DNA of 64,000 nucleotides from Candidatus Neomicrothrix sp. UBA7884 (GTDB lineage: Bacteria; Actinomycetota; Acidimicrobiia; Acidimicrobiales; MedAcidi-G1). The position numbers were made by a program, and so were the translations under genes. The stretch's first letter is position 1; every line of letters begins with the position of its first letter. Positions 28,496 through 37,546 of the stretch are shown piece after piece. The stretch covers positions 52,084-116,083 of the forward strand of contig DLRQ01000090.1 of assembly GCA_002501135.1 (NCBI GenBank), written 5' to 3'. The notes beneath the pieces are model-generated. The model saw only the letters and a list, made by a program, of their open reading frames with translations, was not told the origin of the DNA and did no database searches.

Positions 28496-29659
28496 TCAGC
28501 CCGGAAGGACGATCATTGGATCCTTCGGCTCTCCCCCGGTTCTCACCTCGAAGTGCAGGTGCGGGCCGGTCGACCAGCCGGTAGAGCCGCAGCGGCCGAT
28601 CACGTCACCGGTCTTGAGTGTGTGGCCCTTCGAGACCAGAAGTTCCTCCTGATGTGCATAGACGGTGATTACCGGACCTACGTGCTCGATGAGAACAACG
28701 TTTCCGTAACCGTTCTTCCAGCCTGCGAAGATCACCTCGCCGGCCTTGGCGGCCCAGACCGGTTGATTTCTGACACAGCTGATGTCGACGCCGTTGTGCT
28801 GGCGGCTTGTTCCGAAGATGGGGTGGATCCTGAGGCCGAACCCTGAGCCGATCTTGCCCTCGATCGGCATGATGAAGCCTGCGCCGGATTCCTTGGTCAG
28901 GTCGGGGGCGGACCGTCGCAGCTCCTCTGCGATCAGGTTGTCAATGAGAACGGCCATCTGGTACTGCTCGCGCTCGTACTGCTTCACGGCCGCCTCGTGT
29001 TCTCCGATCCGGGTCTCGAGTTCCTCCTTTACCTCCACCTGGGAGATGATGCGCCGGTCCAGCACGAGCATCGAGGACTCCAGTTCCCTCTGTTGCAGGT
29101 CTGCGTCGAGGATGGCGTCGTCAGCCGCCCTGGCGATGTTCTCCATTTCGGATTCAAGGGACCGCAGCCGGTCCAGGATGTCGGAGCGGTTTCCTGTTAC
29201 GACATCCAGGATTGCCGACTTCCGGATGCCTGCCGAGAGGTCTGCTGATTCCAGAAGGATTCCGGGTCGCAGACCCGATATGTAGACATCTACCGCCAGT
29301 TCCTCGACCCGGGCACGGGCCTCTCGGATCTCCACGCCAACCTGCTCCACCTCGACCCAGCGGAGGGTCGCCTCGGCTTCAGCGGCTTCGATTGCCTGAC
29401 GTGACGCAGCGATCTTTGCTTGCTGGAGGGCCACGGCGTCGTCGAGAGCGCCGAGCGCCCCGGAGACCTCGGCATCCTCGGCCTCTATGAGCTCAAGAGC
29501 CTCGGCGGCGTCAGCTGCAAGGTCCTTGGCAGCCTCTCTGCGGTCTCTGGCATCGCGGATCGACTCGGTGTCGCCAGCTGCTCCTGTCGGCATCAGGACG
29601 GCAAGAGCGACTAGCAGGGCCGTCAGGGTGCGAGACGTGGGGTGTGGCATCGTTGGCAT
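28496..29659 (-). CDS. M23-family murein endopeptidase with coiled-coil (EnvC-like layout)
   Basis: The 387-residue exported protein has a signal peptide (hydrophobic LTALLVALAVLMPTGAAG). About 200 residues of Glu/Ala-rich coiled coil follow. The C-terminal LytM/M23 domain contains HNGVD and HLHFEV, the zinc ligands and catalytic His, so it looks active. It should cut cell-wall peptide cross-links or activate amidases during division. ATG 29650 is an alternative start. Confidence 0.88.
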   Translation of the reverse strand: MPTMPHPTSRTLTALLVALAVLMPTGAAGDTESIRDARDRREAAKDLAADAAEALELIEAEDAEVSGALGALDDAVALQQAKIAASRQAIEAAEAEATLRWVEVEQVGVEIREARARVEELAVDVYISGLRPGILLESADLSAGIRKSAILDVVTGNRSDILDRLRSLESEMENIARAADDAILDADLQQRELESSMLVLDRRIISQVEVKEELETRIGEHEAAVKQYEREQYQMAVLIDNLIAEELRRSAPDLTKESGAGFIMPIEGKIGSGFGLRIHPIFGTSRQHNGVDISCVRNQPVWAAKAGEVIFAGWKNGYGNVVLIEHVGPVITVYAHQEELLVSKGHTLKTGDVIGRCGSTGWSTGPHLHFEVRTGGEPKDPMIVLPG

Positions 29660-29769
29660 TGGTGGGGTTGGTCGTGCTACGGAACAGCCTGCAGGGTACT
29701 GCGCGCTCAGATCGGTCCTCAGGCACGGCCTATTTCGCCTGGTGGAGTGATCCGGGTGGACTCCAGCAC

Positions 29770-32040
29770 CTATTCCCGTGCCAGCTCCGTCCGCATCGCC
29801 AGAACTGCGTCCTCGGTTATCTCGTCGGCCCCACGTTCAGGAAGATGGATGGTCAATTCGTGGAGGGTTCCGGTGAACGGGAAGGGTCCGTGATACTCCT
29901 CGGACACGGTTGACAGCGCGTCACGGCCAACGTCGAGTCCCGTAGAACCGAGCACCCTGACAACGAAGGGCACTGACATCGACGTAGACGCCTCACCATC
30001 CACGAACAGGGTGGCCGTACCGGCGTCACCGTCCCGGTGGAAATGGACACCCACGGACATCTCGCCTTCGGGTAGAGGGTGCTGGGTCCGTACAACGTGG
30101 TGATCTGTGAAGATGTTGTAGTCAAACACCAGACGGTCATCCCTGATGAAAAGCGACAGTCCCAGGTTCCCAGTTCCGACTGCCATCAGCACGCCCTCAC
30201 CGCCGAGAGGCCGTGTGATCGAAGCCTCCACGAGGAAGGAGCGGTTGCCGAGGATGGCTGCGGCCCCGGCAGGAATATGGGAAATGGGTGGTATGTACCG
30301 GTAGGTCCGGCCCTCATGGGGTGTACCTGGACGCATCGGGATACGGAACAGTTCGAGAGTGCGGTCATCGAGTGGAAGTACACCGTTGGCCTCAGCTTCG
30401 GCCCACCAGAGATCGACCATGGCCCTGAGCCGCTCAGGCTCTGATTCGGCCAGGTTGTTTGTCTCAGACACATCGATATCCAGGTGGAACAGTTCCCAAC
30501 ACTCCTCCTCATAGGACGTACCCGGTGAGTGGCGTGTGACAGCCTTCCATCCGTCGCTGCAGATCGCCCTGTGTCCGAACATCTCGAAGTACTGGGGCCC
30601 TTTTCGCGTCGGCTCATCCGGAGCGTTGAACGTATAGGCGAGGCTGGTTCCGGTCATCGGCGACTGTGCCCGGCCGTGGCGCTCGACGGGCATGTCGAGG
30701 CCGATCAGGTCGAGGAGGGTGGGTGTCAGGTCGGTGATGTGGTGGAACTGGTTACGCCGCTCCCCTGCCCCGCTGATCCCAGCGGGCCAGTGGACGATGA
30801 GTGGATCTCGGACCCCTCCACCGTGTGTCGTCTGCTTGTACCACCGCATCGGCGTGTTTCCCGCCTGTGCCCATCCCCACGGATAGTTGCTGTGTGAGCG
30901 GGGCCCACCGATTTCGTCTAGTCGCTCGACGGCGGCATCTACGTCCTCGGGGACCACGTTGAAGTGCTTCATCTCGTCAGTCACTCCGGTGGACCCACCT
31001 TCCTGGCTGGCACCGTTGTCGGAAAGGAGCATGATCACGGTGTCATCGAGCAGGTCGAGACCCTCAAGGTGTTCGACCAGACGACCGATCTGGGCATCGG
31101 TGTGATCCAGCATCGCCGCAAAGGCCTCCTGTAGACGACAGGCGAAGTCCTGTTGGTTGATGCTGAGATCCACCCAGGGTTCAACCCCAGGATTTCGCGG
31201 GGCGAGGACCGTGTCCGCTGGCACCACACAGAGTTCGATCTGGTTCTGGAACCACTCCTGGCGGACGACGTCCCAGCCGGCGTCGAACCGACCCTGGTAC
31301 TTCTCGCGGTAGGCATCCGGAGCCTGGTGCGGTGCGTGCGTCGCTCCGAAGGCCAGGTACATGAAGAATGGTCGGTCCGGTCTCACCGACTTCGTGTCGT
31401 TCACGAAGCCGATGGCCCTGTCGACCAGGTCCTCGCTGACGTGGTATCCGTCTTCGGGTCCGGAGGGTGGATCTGTGTGGTGGTTGTCGACCGTCAACTC
31501 GGGGTGGAACTGGTCGGTCTCGCCCTGCAGGAAGCCGTAGAAGCGGTCGAATCCCCGCTGCAGCGGCCAGTGGTCGAACGGTCCCGCTGCCGACGCCTGC
31601 GCCATCGGGGCCAGATGCCACTTGCCGACGCAGGCGGTCGCGTAACCATTGTCCTGGAGGACTTCAGCGACGGTCGCTGCATGGTCAGCTATGTAGCCGC
31701 GCATGTGCGGGTATCCGCTGTCGAAGTTGGACACGGCCCGCATCCCGACGGCATGGTGGTTTCTTCCCGTGAGTAGACAGGCGCGCGTCGGGGAACAGAG
31801 GGCTGTCGTGTGGAAGTTCGTGTATTTGAGTCCCCCCGCAGCGAGACGGTCGATATTGGGCGTGTCGATGCTTGACCCGTAGCAACCCAGGTGGGCGAAG
31901 CCGGTGTCGTCAAGGAGGATCACCACGACGTTGGGGCTGCCCTCGGGGGCAGTTGCCGGGTCTGGCCACCAGGGCTCGGATTCGGCGTGTGTTCGCCCGA
32001 TCACCCCTTTGAACTCTCCGTCCTCTCCTCTGACGCCCAT
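29770..32040 (-). CDS. Arylsulfatase (type I, Cys-type) with C-terminal beta-sandwich
   Basis: The start at ATG 32040 (756 residues) avoids an extension into the next gene. DDTGFAHLGCYG supplies metal-binding Asp residues, and CSPTR is the sulfatase motif in which Cys is converted to formylglycine. VGKWHL and other His/Lys positions fit the family. The last ~170 residues form a concanavalin-like domain (VLMAVGTGNLGLSLFI, VFDYNIFTDHH). No signal peptide is present, so it should act inside the cell. It is coupled to another sulfatase 7 bp upstream. No sulfatase-maturing enzyme lies in the window. Confidence 0.9.
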   Translation of the reverse strand: MGVRGEDGEFKGVIGRTHAESEPWWPDPATAPEGSPNVVVILLDDTGFAHLGCYGSSIDTPNIDRLAAGGLKYTNFHTTALCSPTRACLLTGRNHHAVGMRAVSNFDSGYPHMRGYIADHAATVAEVLQDNGYATACVGKWHLAPMAQASAAGPFDHWPLQRGFDRFYGFLQGETDQFHPELTVDNHHTDPPSGPEDGYHVSEDLVDRAIGFVNDTKSVRPDRPFFMYLAFGATHAPHQAPDAYREKYQGRFDAGWDVVRQEWFQNQIELCVVPADTVLAPRNPGVEPWVDLSINQQDFACRLQEAFAAMLDHTDAQIGRLVEHLEGLDLLDDTVIMLLSDNGASQEGGSTGVTDEMKHFNVVPEDVDAAVERLDEIGGPRSHSNYPWGWAQAGNTPMRWYKQTTHGGGVRDPLIVHWPAGISGAGERRNQFHHITDLTPTLLDLIGLDMPVERHGRAQSPMTGTSLAYTFNAPDEPTRKGPQYFEMFGHRAICSDGWKAVTRHSPGTSYEEECWELFHLDIDVSETNNLAESEPERLRAMVDLWWAEAEANGVLPLDDRTLELFRIPMRPGTPHEGRTYRYIPPISHIPAGAAAILGNRSFLVEASITRPLGGEGVLMAVGTGNLGLSLFIRDDRLVFDYNIFTDHHVVRTQHPLPEGEMSVGVHFHRDGDAGTATLFVDGEASTSMSVPFVVRVLGSTGLDVGRDALSTVSEEYHGPFPFTGTLHELTIHLPERGADEITEDAVLAMRTELARE

Positions 32041-32047
32041 AGCCCGC

Positions 32048-33598
32048 CTACACCGCAGCTTCGGCCCGTAGCAGAACGGCGGGCCGGTCTGGAAGGGTCT
32101 CGTCGAGTGCACCGACCAGGTCGTTTCTTGTGGCCCCAATTGCCGGGTCGTCCCACAGGTTCACCCTCTGGAGTGGATCCTCGGTGAGGTCGTACAGTTC
32201 TCCCTCGGTGCCCTCGTGGCATGTACCGGCCTCGTAGCGCGTGCAGAGCATCTGGTCGACGATGATGCTCTGCAGATGAACCTCAGTTCCGTTGGGATGG
32301 AGGCTGTCCCATTCGGTAATCACTCCTGCCCGCCCGCCGTGGGCCACATCAGCTTCTGAGAGTGGTAGCGGCACTCCGTCCATCCATAAAGGCACATCGA
32401 CGCCGGCGATCTGGCAGAAGGTGGGCGCCAGATCCATCAGGCCCACGGGCTCCCTCACGACCGCCGGTTGGCCCGTGCTCGAGGGCGCTGGCCGCCAGAC
32501 CAGGGGTAGGCGCATCAGTGAGTCCACGTGGTAGGGGCCCTTGAACAGCAGTCCGAAGTCACCCTGGAACTCGCCATGGTCAGTCGTGTAGATCACGTCG
32601 AGGTCGTCTTCCCACCCTCTGGCATCGATCGCCGACAGCACTCTTCCCAGCGCTTCATCGACCAGTTCATTTTGTATGTGCACCATGGCGTTCACTTCGA
32701 GAACCTGATCTGAGGTGAGGGTCGCCGGCACCCACTTTGCAGGAGCCTCGTAGTTGGACACGAGGTCTCCGTTGTACCAGCGACTCCAGTGAGCCGGCTT
32801 CGAGTCGAGAAGCCGCTCCCTTTCGGATGTGTCCGTCGGATAACCGGCCGGCAGGTCGAGATCGCGCCATGGGACCCGGTGCAACTCTGATTCCGGCGGA
32901 TTCCATGGATGGTGCGGGTCCGGAAAGCTGAGCCAGCAGAACCAGTCCTCGCTGCTGTCAAGTCCGTCGAGCCACGAGATGGCTCGATCGGCCACCCAGT
33001 CCGTGTGGTAGATGCCTCGCGGAACCGGGTTGTGCTTGACCTGTGGGGCTCCTGTGTCTCCCCCTCCATCGGGGTTCACCTCAAGGGTCATGTCGAGGAC
33101 CGGGAAGTACCCGGCCATGTGCTCCGGGTGGTTGTCTCTCAGCCAACTGCCGTAGTGCACGAGGCCTGCCGCTCCGTGGCCGGCGAATTCCATTCGTTCA
33201 AAGCCCCGATGTGGTCCAGCCTCGTCCTGGGTGGCTCCGGACACGCCCATTCGGTTCTCTGGAAACCGCAGGAAGGGATCAAGAAATGGCTCGAAGTGGG
33301 CTTTTCCGAAGAGTCCCGTGCGGTACCCGGAGTCGTGCAGAAGTCCTGCCACCGTGGGCGCCTCGGCAGGAAGTGGAACCCCGTTCATCCAGACGCCGTG
33401 GTTCCGGATGTGCTGGCCGGTCAACATCGTGGCTCTGGAGGGCATGCAGACCACGTTTTGCGGGTGGGCCCTCTCGTAGCGGATTCCATCGGCTGCCAGT
33501 GCGTCAACTACCGGGGTCCGCGCCACGGTGCCACCGTTGCATCCGAGGGCGTCGTAGCGCTGCTGGTCCGTGGTCACGAACAGGATCTTGCGCCCCAT
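32048..33598 (-). CDS. Sulfatase (type I, Cys-type)
   Basis: The 516-residue protein opens MGRKILFVTTDQQRYDALG, has CMPSR as formylglycine motif at about residues 51-55, GKAHFEPFL for substrate and sulfate contacts, and TTDHGEFQGDFG for metal binding. It is similar to choline-sulfatase-like and glycosaminoglycan-type sulfatases, without an N-terminal signal. It lies 4 bp after a SRPBCC gene and 7 bp before the other sulfatase. The sulfate ester it removes is unknown. It lacks the C-terminal beta-sandwich of its neighbour. Confidence 0.9.
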   Translation of the reverse strand: MGRKILFVTTDQQRYDALGCNGGTVARTPVVDALAADGIRYERAHPQNVVCMPSRATMLTGQHIRNHGVWMNGVPLPAEAPTVAGLLHDSGYRTGLFGKAHFEPFLDPFLRFPENRMGVSGATQDEAGPHRGFERMEFAGHGAAGLVHYGSWLRDNHPEHMAGYFPVLDMTLEVNPDGGGDTGAPQVKHNPVPRGIYHTDWVADRAISWLDGLDSSEDWFCWLSFPDPHHPWNPPESELHRVPWRDLDLPAGYPTDTSERERLLDSKPAHWSRWYNGDLVSNYEAPAKWVPATLTSDQVLEVNAMVHIQNELVDEALGRVLSAIDARGWEDDLDVIYTTDHGEFQGDFGLLFKGPYHVDSLMRLPLVWRPAPSSTGQPAVVREPVGLMDLAPTFCQIAGVDVPLWMDGVPLPLSEADVAHGGRAGVITEWDSLHPNGTEVHLQSIIVDQMLCTRYEAGTCHEGTEGELYDLTEDPLQRVNLWDDPAIGATRNDLVGALDETLPDRPAVLLRAEAAV

Positions 33599-33602
33599 CA
33601 GG

Positions 33603-34028
33603 TCACCCCCCGTTCGCTGGCTGGAACCCGCGGGAGTATGTCCCGGTCTCGACCAGGTCCTTTAAGCCGAAGAGAGCATCTCCTGTGGCAGCACGAAGCG
33701 CATAGGTGAGGGCCTCAGGTCGGATTTCCTGCCTGTAGCTCACCCGCGAGCTGCCCCCTTCAGACTCAACCTGAAGAGATCCGAGGTGGTGCTCGAACTG
33801 AAGCGGGCCGGTGATGGTGTACTCGAACCGCATCTGCTCATGATCAACGGAGAGGATCTTCTCGAGGAGGAATCCCCCTGCCGCAGTTCCAATGGTTCTG
33901 ATTCCGTCCTCAACTGTCGATGACACCATCCCGGGAAACCACTCCGCCTGCCGCTCTGCGGCTCCTACTACGGCCCATACCTCGCGGGCAGGTGCGTCTA
34001 TGAGGATTTCGTTCGTGAACTCGGCCAT
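33603..34028 (-). CDS. SRPBCC-family (Coq10/START-like) protein
   Basis: The 141-residue protein has INAPxxxVW-type opening (ILIDAPAREVWAVVGAAERQAEWFPGM) and alternating strands ending in a long C-terminal helix, as in polyketide cyclase/dehydrase-like SRPBCC proteins, which bind hydrophobic ligands in a cavity. It is the first gene of a run with two sulfatases. Function is not known; perhaps it binds or presents a lipophilic sulfated compound, which is speculation. It is divergent from menB. Confidence 0.7.
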   Translation of the reverse strand: MAEFTNEILIDAPAREVWAVVGAAERQAEWFPGMVSSTVEDGIRTIGTAAGGFLLEKILSVDHEQMRFEYTITGPLQFEHHLGSLQVESEGGSSRVSYRQEIRPEALTYALRAATGDALFGLKDLVETGTYSRGFQPANGG

Positions 34029-34120
34029 CAGGTACCTCCGCGCACCATGATGCTAGATGTCGGCGCGTTGCCGGCCAGCGTCGGGCCGTATGCTCCGACA
34101 GAACTACCGGGAGCGATGCC

Positions 34121-35026
34121 GTGCAAGCTGCAGCAGTTTCAGATCTGTTCGATCCGGAACGATGGGTGTCCGTCGACGGTTTCGACATGGTTGACGTCAC
34201 CTATCACCGCTGCATTGACCAGGGCACGGTTCGTATTGCGTTCAACCGGCCCGAAGTTCGTAACGCCTTCAGACCATCCACGGTCGATGAGCTCTACAGG
34301 GCTCTGGACCACGCCCGGATGTGGACCGATGTCGGCACGATCCTCCTCACCGGCAACGGACCCTCGCCGACCGATGGCGGCTGGGCCTTTTGCTCAGGTG
34401 GCGACCAGCGCATCCGTGGAGTTGACGGCTACAGGTACTCGGATGACGATGGTGTGGTCGATCCGGCCCGTACAGGGAGACTGCACATCCTCGAGGTACA
34501 GCGCCTGATCCGGTTCATGCCCAAGGTCGTGATCGCCGTTGTCCCCGGGTGGGCGGTAGGCGGTGGGCACAGCCTCCACGTGATCTGCGACCTGACCCTT
34601 GCCAGCCGTCAACATGGAGTGTTCAAACAGACCGATGCCGACGTGGCGAGCTTCGACGGAGGGTTCGGATCTGCCTACCTGGCCCGTCAGGTTGGGCAGA
34701 AGCGTGCCAGGGAGATCTTTTTCCTGGGGCGCGACTACTCGGCCGAGGAGGCGTGCACCATGGGCATGGTCAACGCAGTCGTTGACCATGCTGACCTCGA
34801 GAACGTGGCGTTGGAGTGGGCAGCCGAGGTGAACGCCAAGAGCCCGACCGCCCAGCGAATGCTCAAGTTCGCATTCAACCTGATTGACGACGGTCTGGTC
34901 GGCCAACAGATGTTTGCAGGCGAGGCGACGCGTCTCGCCTACGGGACGGCCGAGGCCACCGAGGGACGCGACGCCTTCCTGGAAAAGCGCCCTCAGGACT
35001 ACTCGCAGTTTCCGTACCACTTCTGA
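34121..35026 (+). CDS. menB: 1,4-dihydroxy-2-naphthoyl-CoA synthase
   Basis: The 301-residue crotonase has features specific to MenB: ILLTGNGPSPTDGGWAFCSGGDQRIRG (in two parts: ILLTGNGPSPTDGG and WAFCSGGDQRIRG) at about 65-92, PGWAVGGGHSLHV for the oxyanion hole, and the C-terminal EATEGRDAFLEKRPQDYSQF. It cyclises o-succinylbenzoyl-CoA in menaquinone biosynthesis, the usual actinobacterial quinone. Start is GTG 34121. No other men gene is nearby. It is convergent with the acyltransferase gene, with 12 bp between the stops. Confidence 0.93.
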   Translation: MQAAAVSDLFDPERWVSVDGFDMVDVTYHRCIDQGTVRIAFNRPEVRNAFRPSTVDELYRALDHARMWTDVGTILLTGNGPSPTDGGWAFCSGGDQRIRGVDGYRYSDDDGVVDPARTGRLHILEVQRLIRFMPKVVIAVVPGWAVGGGHSLHVICDLTLASRQHGVFKQTDADVASFDGGFGSAYLARQVGQKRAREIFFLGRDYSAEEACTMGMVNAVVDHADLENVALEWAAEVNAKSPTAQRMLKFAFNLIDDGLVGQQMFAGEATRLAYGTAEATEGRDAFLEKRPQDYSQFPYHF

Positions 35027-35038
35027 GATCGACCGGAG

Positions 35039-35722
35039 CTAACGACGCCGACGCATCATTTCTGTTGCTGTGTCCGCTCGGTCTACACAGCGGACCAGGG
35101 CTGCCCTGACGACATCGGTGGCCTCACGGGGGCTGTCGCCGGTAATCACACCCAGAACCTCGTGTCGTAGTGCGAGGGGGTAGCGCCTCCACGGCCGGAT
35201 TCGTGGCACCGTGGAACCGCGAGGCCAGAAGGCCTCGGTCCCACTCGCCCCTATGGCCACCACCGGTAGGCCCGTCTCGAGCGCAAGTCGCCCGACCCCG
35301 GAGCGAAGCTGACCCACGCCATCGACGCTCCATTCCTCGACTGGAACGACGCGGCCCTCGGGCATGATCGCCACCGACCATCCAGCCTCAATCTCGGCAG
35401 CCGCCAACTCCAGCGCCTCAGAACCGTCAACCGGGATGCACCGGAGGCGGCCGAGCACAGGGCCGATACCTGGTTTGCGGAAGTAGGCCGAGGCGACCAG
35501 TGGCCGGATCGGCCGGCCCCAGGAGTGGAACGCGATCGCTGCCAGCAACAGGTCGGCCAGGCTCCTGTGGTTGGCCGCATAGATCGCAGGCCCCACCGGA
35601 ACGTCGGGTGGTGGACCGCTCTCGGAACGAACAAAGGCACCCATCACGGTGTTCACGAACCGAAGGGTCGATATCAGAGAGGCCTGTTCCGCCGGGTCTG
35701 GTTGGAGTGCCATCTGATCCAT
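35039..35722 (-). CDS. 1-acyl-sn-glycerol-3-phosphate acyltransferase (PlsC-like)
   Basis: The start at ATG 35722 gives 227 residues and leaves 4 bp to the upstream deacetylase gene. HRSLAD near residue 54 is the HX4D catalytic motif, and MPEGRV the EGT-like substrate site. The protein transfers an acyl group to a lysophospholipid or glycolipid at the membrane; the hydrophobic N-terminal anchor is weak. It lacks extra domains. Some such genes are for surface lipids, in keeping with the upstream polysaccharide deacetylase. Confidence 0.82.
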   Translation of the reverse strand: MDQMALQPDPAEQASLISTLRFVNTVMGAFVRSESGPPPDVPVGPAIYAANHRSLADLLLAAIAFHSWGRPIRPLVASAYFRKPGIGPVLGRLRCIPVDGSEALELAAAEIEAGWSVAIMPEGRVVPVEEWSVDGVGQLRSGVGRLALETGLPVVAIGASGTEAFWPRGSTVPRIRPWRRYPLALRHEVLGVITGDSPREATDVVRAALVRCVDRADTATEMMRRRR

Positions 35723-35726
35723 GATC

Positions 35727-36776
35727 TCATCCAGGGGGCAGGATGCGACAACCCAGCGACGGGTCGTGGCCCTGTGCTCCGACGTTGACCGCCCAGACGC
35801 AGGCGAGTTCAGAACGGCCATCTGCTGCACGGAAGACCGGGAACGAGAAGCGATGCTCCCCGGTCGTTCGAGCAGAGATCACGGGTTCCAGTCCGTCCAC
35901 CGTCATCCGGATCGGCAGGCCACCCTCGGGAAGGTCTGCATCGAACGCCCAGCCTTCGAGCCGCACAGACCCGTCAGGCCCGGCAGACACCTCGATCCCT
36001 CCAACTGGCGGGCCACCAGATTTCAGGGCGGCCATCCGGGAATCGCGTTCACTGGCTGCGTGACAGTCAGGAAGTTCTTCGAATACCCAACCCCTTGCCG
36101 AGTAGTCGGCCAGCACCCGTTGGGCGATGTGGAGCGTCAACCACTTGCGGTCATGCAACAACACGACCATTCCGTCTCTCTCACGGTTCTTGAGGTAGTC
36201 GATCACCTCCTCGATCGGGGGATCGCGCCACTCCTGCGGGTCTGCTGTCCACCCGGCCAGAGACATTCCCAGGTCGGTGCCCAGACGAGGCCGGATCTGT
36301 CCCAGCTCGCCGTAGGGAGCTCGAAAGCAGCTGGGCCTGAAGCCGGTCAGTTCCTCAAGCCCGGCCGATGCCCGTACCACTTCGGCAACAGCACTGTCGT
36401 CAGACAACTTCGAGAGGTCGCTGTGCCCCCAGGTGTGGTTGCCGACGGTATGTCCACGATTCAGGAGATCCTGTGTGGTCGTTGCATCCCAGCGCGCGGC
36501 GATCGTCTCGCCGATCGGAAAGAATGAGGCCCGTGCGCCGTACTCATCGAGCAGGTCGAGGAGCATCGGCGTGAACATCCAGTGCGGGCCGTCATCAAAA
36601 GTCAGGTGCATTACCGGGGCAGCCTCAGCGACTGAGGCCGGGACCACCTCTGACCCGCCTGCAGGTTCACCCGCAGCAACGGCCAACAGGACGGCTATGA
36701 AGAAGAGGGGTCCGGCACTGTTGTAGCGGCCCTGTGGCCGCCTGTCAGGTGGTGCCGTAGATCCTGTCACCGGCAT
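35727..36776 (-). CDS. Secreted polysaccharide deacetylase (NodB fold) with C-terminal extra domain
   Basis: The 349-residue protein has a signal segment ([16 protein letters not shown]) near residues 21-36. The NodB domain holds the TFDDGPH metal and base motif and the HTWGHSDL His pair; RAPYG is the third motif. It should remove N- or O-acetyl groups from peptidoglycan or surface polysaccharide. The last ~90 residues ([19 protein letters not shown] and following) form a beta-rich module not usual for the family. It overlaps upp by 32 bp, which is unusual here. Confidence 0.85.
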   Translation of the reverse strand: MPVTGSTAPPDRRPQGRYNSAGPLFFIAVLLAVAAGEPAGGSEVVPASVAEAAPVMHLTFDDGPHWMFTPMLLDLLDEYGARASFFPIGETIAARWDATTTQDLLNRGHTVGNHTWGHSDLSKLSDDSAVAEVVRASAGLEELTGFRPSCFRAPYGELGQIRPRLGTDLGMSLAGWTADPQEWRDPPIEEVIDYLKNRERDGMVVLLHDRKWLTLHIAQRVLADYSARGWVFEELPDCHAASERDSRMAALKSGGPPVGGIEVSAGPDGSVRLEGWAFDADLPEGGLPIRMTVDGLEPVISARTTGEHRFSFPVFRAADGRSELACVWAVNVGAQGHDPSLGCRILPPG

Positions 36777-37395
36777 CGCCCAGGCCCGGCACGATGTAGC
36801 CGACCTCGTTCAGGCACTCATCGACAGCACCGGTCCAGATATCTACATCGGGGTGGGCTGAGTGGAGGGCAGACACGCCTTCGGGTGCGGCCAGGAGGCA
36901 GAGGAAGCGGATCGCCTCGGGGCTCTCGGCCTTGACACGGTCGAGCGCTGCTGCAGCTGAGTTTCCGGTGGCCAGCATCGGATCTACGACAATTACGGTT
37001 TTCCCCTCCATCGGAGGGAACTTGCAGTAGTACTCGACGGCCTCCAGGGTGTCGTGATCCCTGTACAAGCCGACGAACCCGACCCTTGCACCGGGAATGA
37101 CCCTGAGGACACCGTCCAGTAGCCCGTTGCCGGCCCGCAGGATCGACACGACGACCGGGTCGTCGACGAGCTCGGGGGCTGATGTAGTCGTGAGAGGTGT
37201 CTGGATCTCGACGTGGTGGAGTGCAAGCTCTCTGCTGATCTCGTAGGTCAGCAAGAGGCTGGTCTCGCTGAGGAGTTGCCGGAACCGCTCGCTCGGGGTT
37301 TCGATACGGCGCATCTGCGTCAGCTTGTGCTGTACGAGCGGATGGTCGACGACGTGGAGACGGGGTGAGGGCACGGTTTTGGAGAACTCTGGCAT
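36745..37395 (-). CDS. upp: Uracil phosphoribosyltransferase
   Basis: The start at ATG 37395 gives 216 residues. It has [12 protein letters not shown] at the N-terminus, [16 protein letters not shown], the PRPP-binding [17 protein letters not shown] at about 130, and C-terminal [16 protein letters not shown] for uracil binding. It makes UMP from uracil and PRPP in pyrimidine salvage. All key segments are present and the length is typical. It is divergent from soxB, with 151 bp in between. Confidence 0.95.
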   Translation of the reverse strand: MPEFSKTVPSPRLHVVDHPLVQHKLTQMRRIETPSERFRQLLSETSLLLTYEISRELALHHVEIQTPLTTTSAPELVDDPVVVSILRAGNGLLDGVLRVIPGARVGFVGLYRDHDTLEAVEYYCKFPPMEGKTVIVVDPMLATGNSAAAALDRVKAESPEAIRFLCLLAAPEGVSALHSAHPDVDIWTGAVDECLNEVGYIVPGLGDAGDRIYGTT

Positions 37396-37535
37396 TGACC
37401 CACCATATGCCCTCAGATCTCCGACTTCGTGTCGCGCCAAACGCTCCTACAAGGCCTACCCTTCCAGCTGTCAGCGACCGATCGGGTGTTCGCCGCTCAC
37501 CTGCCGAGTGCGGGTCGTAGGCAAGCTCTCCAGAC

Positions 37536-37540
37536 AGGAG
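37536..37540 (+). promoter_or_regulatory. Shine-Dalgarno that fixes the GTG start of soxB
   Basis: AGGAG lies 6 nt before GTG 37547. It rejects both the longer open frame from 37325 and the internal ATG at 37622, and restores the N-terminal YSAGKLLRHG typical of SoxB. Confidence 0.8.
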
Positions 37541-37546
37541 CCGCAA

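Noticed and set aside
37325..37546. N-terminal extension of soxB
   Set aside because: It overlaps the upp 5' region, has no homology, and an AGGAG at 37536 sets the GTG at 37547.
37396..37546. Glycine or THF riboswitch upstream of soxB
   Set aside because: The intergenic sequence lacks the conserved core of these riboswitches.
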